Source: Bacteroidota bacterium (lineage in GTDB: Bacteria; Bacteroidota; Bacteroidia; Bacteroidales; UBA1556). Taken from it: a stretch of 22,496 nt of DNA. The notes under the pieces are model-generated. The model ran no database searches and was not told where the DNA came from. It worked only from the letters and a program-made list of their open reading frames with translations. The stretch covers positions 1 to 22,496 of the forward strand of contig QNXT01000115.1 of NCBI GenBank assembly GCA_003973505.1. The letters are read 5' to 3'. The position numbers and the translations under genes were made by a program. How positions within the stretch are numbered: position 1 is the first letter of the stretch; the number at the start of each line of letters is the position of its first letter. Below, piece by piece: positions 16,249-22,473 of the stretch.

Positions 16249-17274
16249 ATGACAGATTCATTAAAAAATATAAAGCAGTATACGAAAAAGGATTTTGTAT
16301 CTGATCAGGAAGTTAAATGGTGTGCAGGTTGTGGAGACTTTTCCATCTTGTCGGCCGTACAAAGTGCATTGCCAGAAATGGGAGTGAATAAAGAAGACTT
16401 TGTTTTTGTTTCAGGAATTGGTTGTTCTTCACGTTTCCCTTATTATGTTGATACTTATGGAGTACATAGTTTGCACGGAAGAGCAGCAGCAATTGCTTCA
16501 GGAGTGAAAGTGGCTAATCCGAGATTATCCGTATGGATGATGAGTGGTGATGGCGACTCTATGGCCATTGGTGGTAACCATTTTATTCATATTCTACGTC
16601 GTAATATCGATGTTAATATTATTATGTTTAACAACCGTATTTATGGTTTAACTAAAGGACAATATTCTCCAACTACTCCACTGGGACAAGTGACTAAAAC
16701 TTCTCCTTATGGAACCATTGAGCATCCTTTTAAGCCAGGCGAACTTGTAATGGGAGCCGAAGGTACTTTCTTTGCTCGTGCTGTTGATACAAATCCTAAA
16801 ATGATGAAAGAGATTTTTATCGAGGCTGAAAAGCATAAAGGAACATCAATGGTGGAAGTATTGCAAAACTGTGTAATCTTTAATAATAAAATTCACCAAG
16901 AGATTACATCTAAGGAAACTCGTGATGATAATCAGATTTATTTGAAGCATGGCGAAAAAATGATTTTCGGCAAGGAGAAAAATAAAGGTCTTGTATTGGA
17001 TGGATTGAAATTGAAGGCTGTTACAATTGGTGAGGATGGATATACTATGGATGATATTCTAGTGCATAACGCATATGATGATGATCCAACAATGGCATTC
17101 CTATTAGTACGTATGTCGCTTCCTGAATTGCCAGTGGCAATGGGTGTGATTCGTGCTTATAAATCAGTTGTATATGATGTTGCTCTTGAGGAGCAAGTTG
17201 AGCAAGTAAAAGCCAATTCTAAAATTAAAAATATGAATGACTTAGTGAATAGTGGTAATACATTCACTTTATAG
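16249..17274 (+). CDS. korB: 2-oxoacid:ferredoxin oxidoreductase beta subunit
   Basis: 341 residues. This is the TPP- and iron-sulfur-binding subunit. WCAGCGD (Cys25, Cys28) and GIGCSSR supply cluster ligands. The thiamine-diphosphate motif is GDGD at residues 100-103, ending about 25 residues later in MFNNRIYGLTKGQYSPTTP. HGRAAAIASGVKVANP is the usual active-site segment. The gene lies two bases behind korA and ends at a strong terminator, so korAB is a two-gene operon. No delta (separate ferredoxin) subunit lies in the operon; the divergent 55-residue ferredoxin could fill that role. Confidence 0.94.
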   Translation: MTDSLKNIKQYTKKDFVSDQEVKWCAGCGDFSILSAVQSALPEMGVNKEDFVFVSGIGCSSRFPYYVDTYGVHSLHGRAAAIASGVKVANPRLSVWMMSGDGDSMAIGGNHFIHILRRNIDVNIIMFNNRIYGLTKGQYSPTTPLGQVTKTSPYGTIEHPFKPGELVMGAEGTFFARAVDTNPKMMKEIFIEAEKHKGTSMVEVLQNCVIFNNKIHQEITSKETRDDNQIYLKHGEKMIFGKEKNKGLVLDGLKLKAVTIGEDGYTMDDILVHNAYDDDPTMAFLLVRMSLPELPVAMGVIRAYKSVVYDVALEEQVEQVKANSKIKNMNDLVNSGNTFTL

Positions 17275-17296
17275 TTCATATTCAATATTATATATT

Positions 17297-17329
17297 AAGC
17301 CACTTACTTATTTAGTGAGTGGCTTTTTT
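17297..17329 (+). terminator. Rho-independent terminator of korAB
   Basis: A 12-bp stem with one G-U pair (17297-17308 with 17314-17325) is followed by a T run to 17329, 22 bases after the korB stop. Confidence 0.9.
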
Positions 17330-17330
17330 A

Positions 17331-17361
17331 TTGAATTTACCCAGATTATTCATTAATTTTG
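17331..17361 (+). promoter_or_regulatory. Promoter of the ZIP transporter gene
   Basis: TTG at 17331-17333, 20 bases, then TAATTTTG at 17354-17361 match the Bacteroidota consensus. The predicted start near 17366 leaves a 21-base leader. Confidence 0.65.
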
Positions 17362-17386
17362 TAGTTACGTTATAAATAGAATAAAT

Positions 17387-18121
17387 ATGAATTGGATAGC
17401 TATTTCAGTATTGTTTTTTAGTGTTTTTTTAAGTGCTTTACTGGTTTTAAAAGTAAAAGTGCAAGAGAAAAACTTACGATTACTTTTGGCTTTTAGTGGG
17501 GCTTATTTATTAAGCGTTTCATTTACTCATATTATTCCGAATATTTTTAGTGGACAAGGAAATGCCTTTTTGGGATATTTTGTTTTGCTAGGTTTCTTTA
17601 TACAACTGTTTCTTGAGTTCTTATCATCAGGGGTAGGGCATGGGCACGACCATCACGATGATCATAATCATGGGATTCAGATTTCCCCGATGGCACTACT
17701 ACTAGGAATCAGCTTACATGCTTTTTTTGAGGGAATGCCTTTTGCCCATGAGTTTCATAATCACGCGCATTTGCAAGATAGTTTATTAATAGGAATTGTA
17801 ATTCATAAAATACCCATTACCATTGTTCTGACATCATTATTCATAAATGCCAAATACTCAGTTCGAAAAACCATGGTATATATGGTGATTTTTGCATTGG
17901 CATCCCCTTTAGGGTCTTTAATAAGTTCGTTTGGAGCCGAGCATATTTCAATCGACATCGATACCTATTATAAAATTATTATGGCCCTTGTTGTGGGGAT
18001 CTTTATGCATATTTCCACTACAATTCTCTTTGAATCAGATACCAATCATCATTTCAATATGCGTAAGATGATAGTCATTTTAGTGGGTGTGGCCATTGCC
18101 TTACTATCAAAATTACTATAA
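17387..18121 (+). CDS. ZIP-family divalent metal transporter
   Basis: 244 residues with about seven or eight membrane spans. ZIP proteins bring Zn, Fe or Mn into the cytoplasm. The histidine-rich loop GHGHDHHDDHNHG (about residues 84-96) precedes the signature spans LLGISLHAFFEGMPFA (His and Glu metal site) and GIVIHKIPITIVL (HKxP). MHISTTILFES near the end is the last conserved span. The metal cannot be told from sequence. It is a single-gene unit after the korAB terminator. No terminator is visible directly after it, and the next structured element is the small RNA about 135 bases downstream, so read-through into that RNA is possible. Confidence 0.92.
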   Translation: MNWIAISVLFFSVFLSALLVLKVKVQEKNLRLLLAFSGAYLLSVSFTHIIPNIFSGQGNAFLGYFVLLGFFIQLFLEFLSSGVGHGHDHHDDHNHGIQISPMALLLGISLHAFFEGMPFAHEFHNHAHLQDSLLIGIVIHKIPITIVLTSLFINAKYSVRKTMVYMVIFALASPLGSLISSFGAEHISIDIDTYYKIIMALVVGIFMHISTTILFESDTNHHFNMRKMIVILVGVAIALLSKLL

Positions 18122-18206
18122 TTAGTGAAATATGATATTTATCAATGTAAATATAAGTATGTGTATATCAATGGTATTTGCGATGCTTTGAGTTGATGAG
18201 AAAAAT

Positions 18207-18230
18207 AATTAAGTAATCAATTGCTTAATT
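18207..18230. promoter_or_regulatory. Near-perfect palindrome overlapping the small-RNA -33 box
   Basis: AATTAAG (18207-18213) and CTTAATT (18224-18230) flank an AT-rich core, with further near-symmetric bases inside. The right half includes the TTG at 18221-18223, so a bound protein could block or help RNA polymerase. It may be chance in such AT-rich sequence. Confidence 0.35.
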
Positions 18231-18252
18231 AAAGAATTTTAATTTATCTTTG
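18221..18252 (+). promoter_or_regulatory. Promoter of the structured small RNA
   Basis: TTG at 18221-18223, 21 bases, then TATCTTTG at 18245-18252 match the Bacteroidota consensus exactly. The predicted start is a G near 18257. Confidence 0.7.
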
Positions 18253-18256
18253 CAGT

Positions 18257-18397
18257 GGATTTAGTAAACAAATAGAGTAGCGAATGCTTCTCCGCCCGGA
18301 GTAAGTATCTCGCATCAAAACTAGAAATAGTTTTGATAAATAATTTTTTCATTTTGTTAGGGGGTATGCCCGGTGGAAACACCGGGTATATTTTTTT
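18257..18397 (+). ncRNA. Structured small RNA, about 140 nt, with three hairpins and an intrinsic terminator
   Basis: No ORF fits this stretch, but it has a consensus promoter, a GC-richer core than its surroundings and a clear fold. Hairpin 1 is 18280-18313: GCGA/TCGC at the base, then TGCTT/AAGTA, then CTCC/GGAG around a GCCC loop. Hairpin 2 is 18314-18337: a perfect 10-bp stem, ATCAAAACTA and TAGTTTTGAT, with a GAAA loop. A single-stranded U-rich stretch then ends in GGGGG at 18360-18364. Hairpin 3 is 18366-18389: a 10-bp GC-rich stem, again with a GAAA loop, followed by seven T (18391-18397). AACAAA (18267-18272) can pair with TTTGTT (18353-18358) to close the domain. I do not recognise the family; 6S-type RNA of Bacteroidota is one alternative. 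The T run overlaps the stop codon of the opposite gene. Confidence 0.75.
18366..18397 (+). terminator. Intrinsic terminator of the small RNA
   Basis: The stem is ATGCCCGGTG with CACCGGGTAT around a GAAA loop, then TTTTTTT. The minus-strand reading has no T run after the stem, so the element serves the plus-strand transcript only. Confidence 0.88.
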
Positions 18398-18923
18398 AAA
18401 GCTGATTCTTTAATTCCTGTTTCTTCTTTTCTATCTTTATTTTATAGAATTCTTTGGTTGCAATAAATAAGGTTTTATCGATTTCGGCATATACAAAGCC
18501 CGTATCATCTACAAATTGTACAGGAAGGTCAAAATAATATTCGCCATTTTTTTTCAGTTCGGAATAAATGGTTTTTATGAGCTCGTCAGTAAATAAAAAT
18601 CGAGCTACAGCCTTCTTTTTTATGGGGCGTTTGAAATTAATGTTTGCTTTTTTATCCCAAACAACGTAACCTTTTCCAAATATTTGAATCAGCTGAATGG
18701 CATAAATGGGGTCAATGGCCGCATAAATACTTCCTCCGTAAATGGAGCCATTATAGTTTGTATTTCGCCAACTGCGTTTAATACGTACATGAATTTCTTT
18801 CCAATCGCTGCTGATAAAACTTACTCTGCCGCTACTACGCCTGAAAGCAGGAAAATGGTTCACTCCAAACCGAAACCATCGGCTATGGAGACTCTCTTTT
18901 CGATTTGTTTTAAACTCTTTCAT
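18396..18923 (-). CDS. DUF4442-type hotdog-fold protein (thioesterase-like)
   Basis: 175 residues. The segment NHFPAFRRSSGRV, then NYNGSIYGGSIYAAIDPIYAIQL and YVVWDKKANINFKRPIKK, matches the DUF4442 family of hotdog proteins related to PaaI-type acyl-CoA thioesterases. No substrate or activity can be assigned. The tail after about residue 150 is lysine-rich (KIKIEKKKQELKNQ). It lies downstream of ilvE on the same strand, but a terminator intervenes. Its stop codon overlaps the T run of the opposing small RNA, so the two transcripts converge with complementary ends. Confidence 0.8.
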   Translation of the reverse strand: MKEFKTNRKESLHSRWFRFGVNHFPAFRRSSGRVSFISSDWKEIHVRIKRSWRNTNYNGSIYGGSIYAAIDPIYAIQLIQIFGKGYVVWDKKANINFKRPIKKKAVARFLFTDELIKTIYSELKKNGEYYFDLPVQFVDDTGFVYAEIDKTLFIATKEFYKIKIEKKKQELKNQL

Positions 18924-18934
18924 TTGGTTTTATC

Positions 18935-18967
18935 AAAAAATGCCAAGCAAATTAATACTTGGCATTT
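18935..18967 (-). terminator. Rho-independent terminator of ilvE
   Basis: Read on the minus strand, a 10-bp perfect stem (18958-18967 with 18938-18947) around a 10-base AT loop is followed by six T. It lies 22 bases after the ilvE stop. Confidence 0.87.
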
Positions 18968-18988
18968 CTTTTATAATAGTTTCTCAGA

Positions 18989-20008
18989 TTAGTCAATTAT
19001 CGTATTCCAATTATATTTATCCTCAATTTCACCTAACTGAATGCCTTGCAAGGTATGGTATAGTTTGGTTGAAATAGGGCCAGCTTGACCATCTTTACAG
19101 TATAAATATTCTTTCTTGGTATCGCGGTCGTAGATGCGTTTGATTGGAGTAATCACAGCTGCAGTACCGCAAGCTCCTACTTCATCAAATGTTTCTAGTT
19201 CATCAACCATTACATGACGACGCTCAACAGTTAAACCAAGATCCTCGGCAATAACTCGCAAACTCATATTTGTAATAGAAGGTAGAATAGAGTTTGAATC
19301 AGGCGTGATATATTTACCATCTTTAATTCCAAAGAAATTGGCAGGGCCTGCTTCATCAATATGTGTTTTGGTTTTTGCGTCTAAGAATAATACCGAAGCA
19401 AAACCTTCATCATGAGCTCGTTCACCTGCTCTTAAGCTGGCTGCATAGTTACCACCAACTTTTAAATGACCTGTTCCCAAAGGAGCAGCACGATCAAAGT
19501 CGCGGGCTATTTGGATGTCAACGGGCTTGAAGCCTTCTTTGAAATAAGGTCCAACCGGAGTTGCAAAAATCAAAAATAAATACTCTGTAGCTGGTTTTAC
19601 ACCTACTTGTGCTCCTGAACCTATAAGTAGCGGACGCAAATACAATGATGATCCTGTTCCGTAAGGTGGGATAAAATCTTCGTTGAGTTTAATCACCTTT
19701 AGCATGGCTTTAAAAAACAGTTCGCTAGGAACAGGCTCCATTAAAATTCCTTTTGCGGAATTTTGAAGTCGTTTTGCATTTTCTTCCCAACGAAAAACGC
19801 GAATCTTACCATCTTTTCCGCGAAAAACCTTTAGGCCTTCAAAAGCTTGTTGTCCGTAGTGTAAGGCTGATGCAGCCATATGTATATTTATTGTTTCTTC
19901 TGAACTAACTTCCAAAGAACCCCATTTACCATCACGAAAATAGGTGCGAACATTATAATTCGTTTTTGTATAACCAAAACTTAGGTTTTTCCAATCTATT
20001 TCACTCAT
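18989..20008 (-). CDS. ilvE: Branched-chain amino acid aminotransferase
   Basis: 339 residues, PLP fold type IV. It interconverts Leu, Ile and Val with their 2-oxoacids using glutamate. The PLP lysine is Lys183 in GHLKVGGNYAAS. LHYGQQAFEGLKVFR, SLYLRPLLIG, DEAGPANFFGI and GACGTAAVITPI are hallmark blocks. Length and the long N-terminal region place it with the eukaryotic-like (BCAT type) IlvE group common in Bacteroidota rather than the shorter E. coli form. It lies 98 bases downstream of the barrel-protein gene on the same strand with no terminator seen between, so partial co-transcription is possible. No consensus promoter was seen upstream. Confidence 0.96.
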   Translation of the reverse strand: MSEIDWKNLSFGYTKTNYNVRTYFRDGKWGSLEVSSEETINIHMAASALHYGQQAFEGLKVFRGKDGKIRVFRWEENAKRLQNSAKGILMEPVPSELFFKAMLKVIKLNEDFIPPYGTGSSLYLRPLLIGSGAQVGVKPATEYLFLIFATPVGPYFKEGFKPVDIQIARDFDRAAPLGTGHLKVGGNYAASLRAGERAHDEGFASVLFLDAKTKTHIDEAGPANFFGIKDGKYITPDSNSILPSITNMSLRVIAEDLGLTVERRHVMVDELETFDEVGACGTAAVITPIKRIYDRDTKKEYLYCKDGQAGPISTKLYHTLQGIQLGEIEDKYNWNTIID

Positions 20009-20106
20009 AATATTTTGATGTTTAGTAATTTCTATTTTGTTATAAAGTGCCGCTAATTTATAAAAAAAAACAACGTGATTGGCTATAATTTCTTTAGTTA
20101 TATCGC

Positions 20107-21369
20107 CTAAAACACCTCATTGGCATTGATAAACAAGCCTTGTGCTCCATATTGTCCCCAAGCATAATCAATTGTAACATTTATTCGGGTAGGTTTTTGC
20201 ACCATCAAACGGAGTCCAATACCATAGGCATAGTTTACATATTTGAAGAGATTAATATTAGCATCCATATTGGAAGCAGTGGTTGCATTGGCAAAAACTA
20301 CCGCACCGATAAGTTCAGGGCTTTTCTCAGTGCCCCACAAATGTGCACGGTATTCCACTTCCGAATAGATGATATTATTTCCACGAAAACGACCTTGTGT
20401 ATAACCACGTCCTGATTTTCCAAATTGATCCCAACCAATTGCCCCCAAATCCATATAGGGGCGTTTGCCCGAAATTTCAAAATCGGACCAGAGCCATATT
20501 CCAATTAAATCACGTTCTCGTTTTTTTGAAACGCCAAAATAGTCACGATATTCCAACCATAAGCTTGTTGAATTTTGGGAACTGCCTATAAATTCAGGAT
20601 TTATTCGGTAGCTTGCCAAGGCATATCTTCCGTGATAGGGATTGGCTGCATTATCACGACTGTCGTAAACAAAATTTAATGAGAATCCCGATAGGGTATA
20701 AGTCTCTGGGTCGAAATTATGTGCCTTGCTATATGCATAATGACTCGTAATACGTGCCGGACCTCCAATGGTGTCGAGTTTAAGTAAATTATCTTTTATA
20801 TTATAATGATAATCAAAATGATATCCCAAGCCTACATAAACAGATTTTTTTACTTTTTTTAATGCAATCTCTGAAAGTTTTATATAATTAAACTCTAGCA
20901 TTTGATCTGTTGAGATGGGTTCAGAAAACATTCCATCAGGATATTCGAAACCTGTGGAAACAAGCTTTGATGATTGTGGTCCTGTTCCTAATCCAAATGT
21001 GGGCTGTGAAGAGTCGAAATAACGCCAATCACCTAGAAGTATCCATTTATCCCCTGGAGTGTAAATATTGGTTTTGATAAACATCAAAAGCTGTTTGTTT
21101 GTTGAATAATTTAAGGTGCTTATTGAGGTGGACATGCGCGTATTCTTTGGGTCGCCAAGCATGGCATTACCTGATACAGCTACACCGTAAAGAAAACCAA
21201 CGGTTGGGTTGGCTCCAAAAATAGGGACAGGTAGAAGTTTGATATCTCCTTTTTTAAGTGATAATACACTGTCGCTACGAATTTCTTTGCTTTGTGCATT
21301 AAGACTTTGTGGTGCTATGGTTAAAAAAAAGATAATAGAAAAGAAGAGTAAATATTTTAGGGAATTCAT
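20107..21369 (-). CDS. BamA/TamA-type outer-membrane beta-barrel protein without POTRA domains
   Basis: 420 residues. A signal peptide (about 1-25, ending LNAQS) is followed almost directly by barrel strands. The region around residues 225-255 (FVYDSRDNAANPYHGRYALASYRI) is the characteristic surface-antigen (Omp85/BamA C-terminal) segment, and SGRGYTQGRFRGNNIIYSEVEYRAHLW is the lid-type RGY/RGR motif of the same family. The protein ends in phenylalanine, as outer-membrane barrels do. There is no room for POTRA repeats, unlike BamA or TamA. It may insert or translocate lipids or proteins, or be a simple channel; function is not known. It has its own exact -7 element. Confidence 0.85.
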   Translation of the reverse strand: MNSLKYLLFFSIIFFLTIAPQSLNAQSKEIRSDSVLSLKKGDIKLLPVPIFGANPTVGFLYGVAVSGNAMLGDPKNTRMSTSISTLNYSTNKQLLMFIKTNIYTPGDKWILLGDWRYFDSSQPTFGLGTGPQSSKLVSTGFEYPDGMFSEPISTDQMLEFNYIKLSEIALKKVKKSVYVGLGYHFDYHYNIKDNLLKLDTIGGPARITSHYAYSKAHNFDPETYTLSGFSLNFVYDSRDNAANPYHGRYALASYRINPEFIGSSQNSTSLWLEYRDYFGVSKKRERDLIGIWLWSDFEISGKRPYMDLGAIGWDQFGKSGRGYTQGRFRGNNIIYSEVEYRAHLWGTEKSPELIGAVVFANATTASNMDANINLFKYVNYAYGIGLRLMVQKPTRINVTIDYAWGQYGAQGLFINANEVF

Positions 21370-21409
21370 AAATAATCGTTTTTTTGAATCGAATTTGCCT
21401 TGCTATATG

Positions 21410-21417
21410 CAAAGGTA
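21410..21417 (-). promoter_or_regulatory. -7 promoter element of the barrel-protein gene
   Basis: The minus strand reads TACCTTTG, an exact TAnnTTTG match, giving a 5' UTR of about 36 bases. A minus-strand terminator lies just upstream, consistent with a fresh start here. Confidence 0.6.
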
Positions 21418-21442
21418 AAGAATAATATTTAGGTAAGTATAT

Positions 21443-21480
21443 AAAAAAGGACAACCTGAATGGGGATATCAGATTGTCCT
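21443..21480 (-). terminator. Orphan minus-strand terminator
   Basis: A 12-bp stem with one G-U pair (21469-21480 with 21448-21459) around a 9-base loop is followed by six T on the minus strand only. No minus-strand gene is recognised between here and the tRNA, so it must end some unannotated transcript or serve as a leader attenuator. Confidence 0.82.
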
Positions 21481-21779
21481 AAAGCAAAAAAAATGAAAAA
21501 CATTATTATGTGGCAAATGTAAAACATATTTAAGTATAATATATATGATAAATATTTCAATATAAAAAATTACATTACTATATATGTAATCAATACATGG
21601 AGTATTATGTCAAAATTAACAGCTGCATTTTGAATCTATATTTACCATTTAGGAGCTTTTTTATGGAGTAAGATTAATGGATATTACCTATTAAAATCGC
21701 AAAGTTTGATTTAATTAGCTTTCTATATTTGTCATTTTCAATAGCTTAAAAAAAACTTTTAATAAAGTGTAAAAAACTC
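21481..21779. other. AT-rich gap upstream of the tRNA
   Basis: No convincing CDS was found; the longest ATG-started frames noticed are about 24 codons, without good ribosome sites. It holds two minus-strand -7-like boxes, 21514-21521 (TACATTTG) and 21611-21618 (TAATTTTG), that could feed the orphan terminator. It also holds a plus-strand TATATTTG (21724-21731) and a 7-bp inverted repeat (ATTACAT 21569-21575 with ATGTAAT 21584-21590). Confidence 0.45.
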
Positions 21780-21809
21780 TTGAACGATAGGAAAATTATT
21801 CTACTTTTG
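21780..21809 (+). promoter_or_regulatory. Promoter of tRNA-Ser
   Basis: TTG at 21780-21782, 19 bases, then TACTTTTG at 21802-21809 is an ideal Bacteroidota promoter. The -7 box ends five bases before the mature tRNA, so the primary transcript has almost no 5' leader. Confidence 0.75.
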
Positions 21810-21814
21810 CCGAC

Positions 21815-21899
21815 GGAGAATTGGCAGAGTGGTCGAATGCGGCGGTCTTGAAAACCGTTGAGGGTCACACCTCCGGGGGTTCGAATCCCTCATTCTCCG
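21815..21899 (+). tRNA. tRNA-Ser (anticodon UGA)
   Basis: 85 bases. The acceptor stem GGAGAAT (21815-21821) pairs with ATTCTCC (21892-21898), discriminator G at 21899. The anticodon stem GCGGT/ACCGT encloses the loop CTTGAAA with TGA at 21849-21851. The long variable arm (GAGGGTCACACCTC) is class II, as required for serine, and the T arm is GGGGGTTCGAATCCC-like. CCA is not encoded. It reads UCA and related serine codons. Confidence 0.98.
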
Positions 21900-22033
21900 C
21901 AGCAATTTTGAAAAGCACGAAACCACAGGTTTCGTGCTTTTTTAATTTTTAAATATGCCAAGCCCGCTTGAGCATATTTAAAAATTAAAAAAGCAAAACT
22001 TCTGCAAAGCAGAAGTGCTTTTCAAAATTGCTG
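21900..22033. repeat. Nested inverted-repeat (cruciform-like) element directly after the tRNA
   Basis: Outer arms of 19 bp (21900-21918 with 22015-22033) are perfect. An inner 23-bp perfect stem (21936-21958 with 21972-21994) encloses a CAAG/CTTG mini-stem. Between outer and inner stems each arm carries a different hairpin: GAAACC-aca-GGTTTC on the left (21919-21933) and ACTTCTGC-aaa-GCAGAAGT on the right (21998-22016). The two arms are thus the same sequence in inverted orientation except for their private hairpins. Confidence 0.9.
21911..21943 (+). terminator. Rho-independent terminator of tRNA-Ser
   Basis: A 14-bp perfect stem (21911-21924 with 21928-21941) with a 3-base loop runs into a T tract, 11 bases after the tRNA. 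It forms the left arm of the larger inverted repeat; the right arm is an equivalent minus-strand terminator-like hairpin. Confidence 0.9.
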
Positions 22034-22045
22034 AACTCTCCCACC

Positions 22046-22077
22046 AAGGGATGGCCGACGCAGGAGGCAATCCCGAT
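22046..22077. repeat. Imperfect direct repeat, copy A
   Basis: It begins AAGGGATGGC and contains GAC and AGGAGG. Over the first 22 bases it matches copy B at 22183 in 19 positions. It lies just outside the cruciform element and is GC-rich relative to its surroundings. Confidence 0.7.
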
Positions 22078-22100
22078 TTTGAAAAGAATTAATTAAGAAT

Positions 22101-22157
22101 GGTCAAAGCTTTTGTAAGCTTTAAAAAGCAAAAACCAAGCAATTCTTAGAATTGCGC
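22101..22157. repeat. Two short hairpins between the direct repeats
   Basis: AAAGCTT-TTGT-AAGCTTT lies near 22105-22122 and GCAATTC-TTA-GAATTGC near 22139-22155. Both are perfect short stems. Neither has a T run, so they are not terminators; they may be part of the repeat cassette. Confidence 0.55.
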
Positions 22158-22182
22158 AGGATTTTCTTTGGAACCACCCTTC

Positions 22183-22216
22183 AAGGGATGGCTGACAAAG
22201 GAGGAAGTCTCTGATT
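22183..22216. repeat. Imperfect direct repeat, copy B
   Basis: This is the second copy of the AAGGGATGGC...AGGAGG element, 137 bases after copy A. It is preceded by CCACCCTTC, which can pair back on AAGGGATGG to make a small hairpin. Confidence 0.7.
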
Positions 22217-22217
22217 C

Positions 22218-22258
22218 AAAAAAAAGCCCCCACACAATTTTCTTAATTGCGTGGAGGC
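22218..22258 (-). terminator. Minus-strand terminator in the post-tRNA region
   Basis: A 14-bp stem with two G-U pairs on the minus strand (22245-22258 with 22226-22239), a 5-base loop, then eight T. The plus reading has mismatches and only five T, so the minus direction is favoured. It implies a transcript entering from the right. Confidence 0.8.
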
Positions 22259-22281
22259 ATTTTTACTCTATGCTTTGTCTG

Positions 22282-22473
22282 ATATAGGAAGCAATCCTTA
22301 GATCAATCGAAATCTTTGAAAATAATTTAAGACTTCCTATATTTCAATATTAACCTGAGTTCGATGTAAGCTTTGCTCACAGTTTCAGATAATTAGTTTA
22401 TATACGACTCAAATTTACGATGGACTATCGAGATAATTCGAGTATATTTGGGGAAGTATATAAGCTAATTATC
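22282..22473. repeat. Two further inverted repeats near the window end
   Basis: ATATAGGAAG (22282-22291) and CTTCCTATAT (22333-22342) are perfect reverse complements. GATAATTAGTTTATATAC (22388-22405) and GTATATAAGCTAATTATC (22456-22473) pair over 18 bases with one G-U or mismatch, and inside them CAAAT/ATTTG and TCGA/TCGA can pair further. No ORF was found here on either strand in the stretches checked. Confidence 0.7.

Noticed and set aside
18314..18337. Resemblance of the CTAGAAATAG hairpin to CRISPR guide/tracr scaffolds
   Set aside because: There are no repeats, spacers or cas genes in the window; the likeness is limited to a GAAA-capped AT stem.
18257..18397. SRP (4.5S) RNA or tmRNA
   Set aside because: No SRP helix-8 GGAA/AGCA signature, no tRNA-like domain and no tag reading frame were seen.
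21430..21510. Minus-strand frame of about 24 codons running through the orphan terminator
   Set aside because: It reads through a stable hairpin and T run; more likely non-coding.
21593..21670. ATG-started frame of about 24 codons on the plus strand before the tRNA
   Set aside because: No ribosome site, odd composition and no recognisable motif; expected by chance in AT-rich DNA.
22037..22102. Short plus-strand frames through the direct repeats (KGWPTQEA-like and KGWLTKEE-like)
   Set aside because: They share residues only because the DNA is repeated; there is no start, ribosome site or family match.
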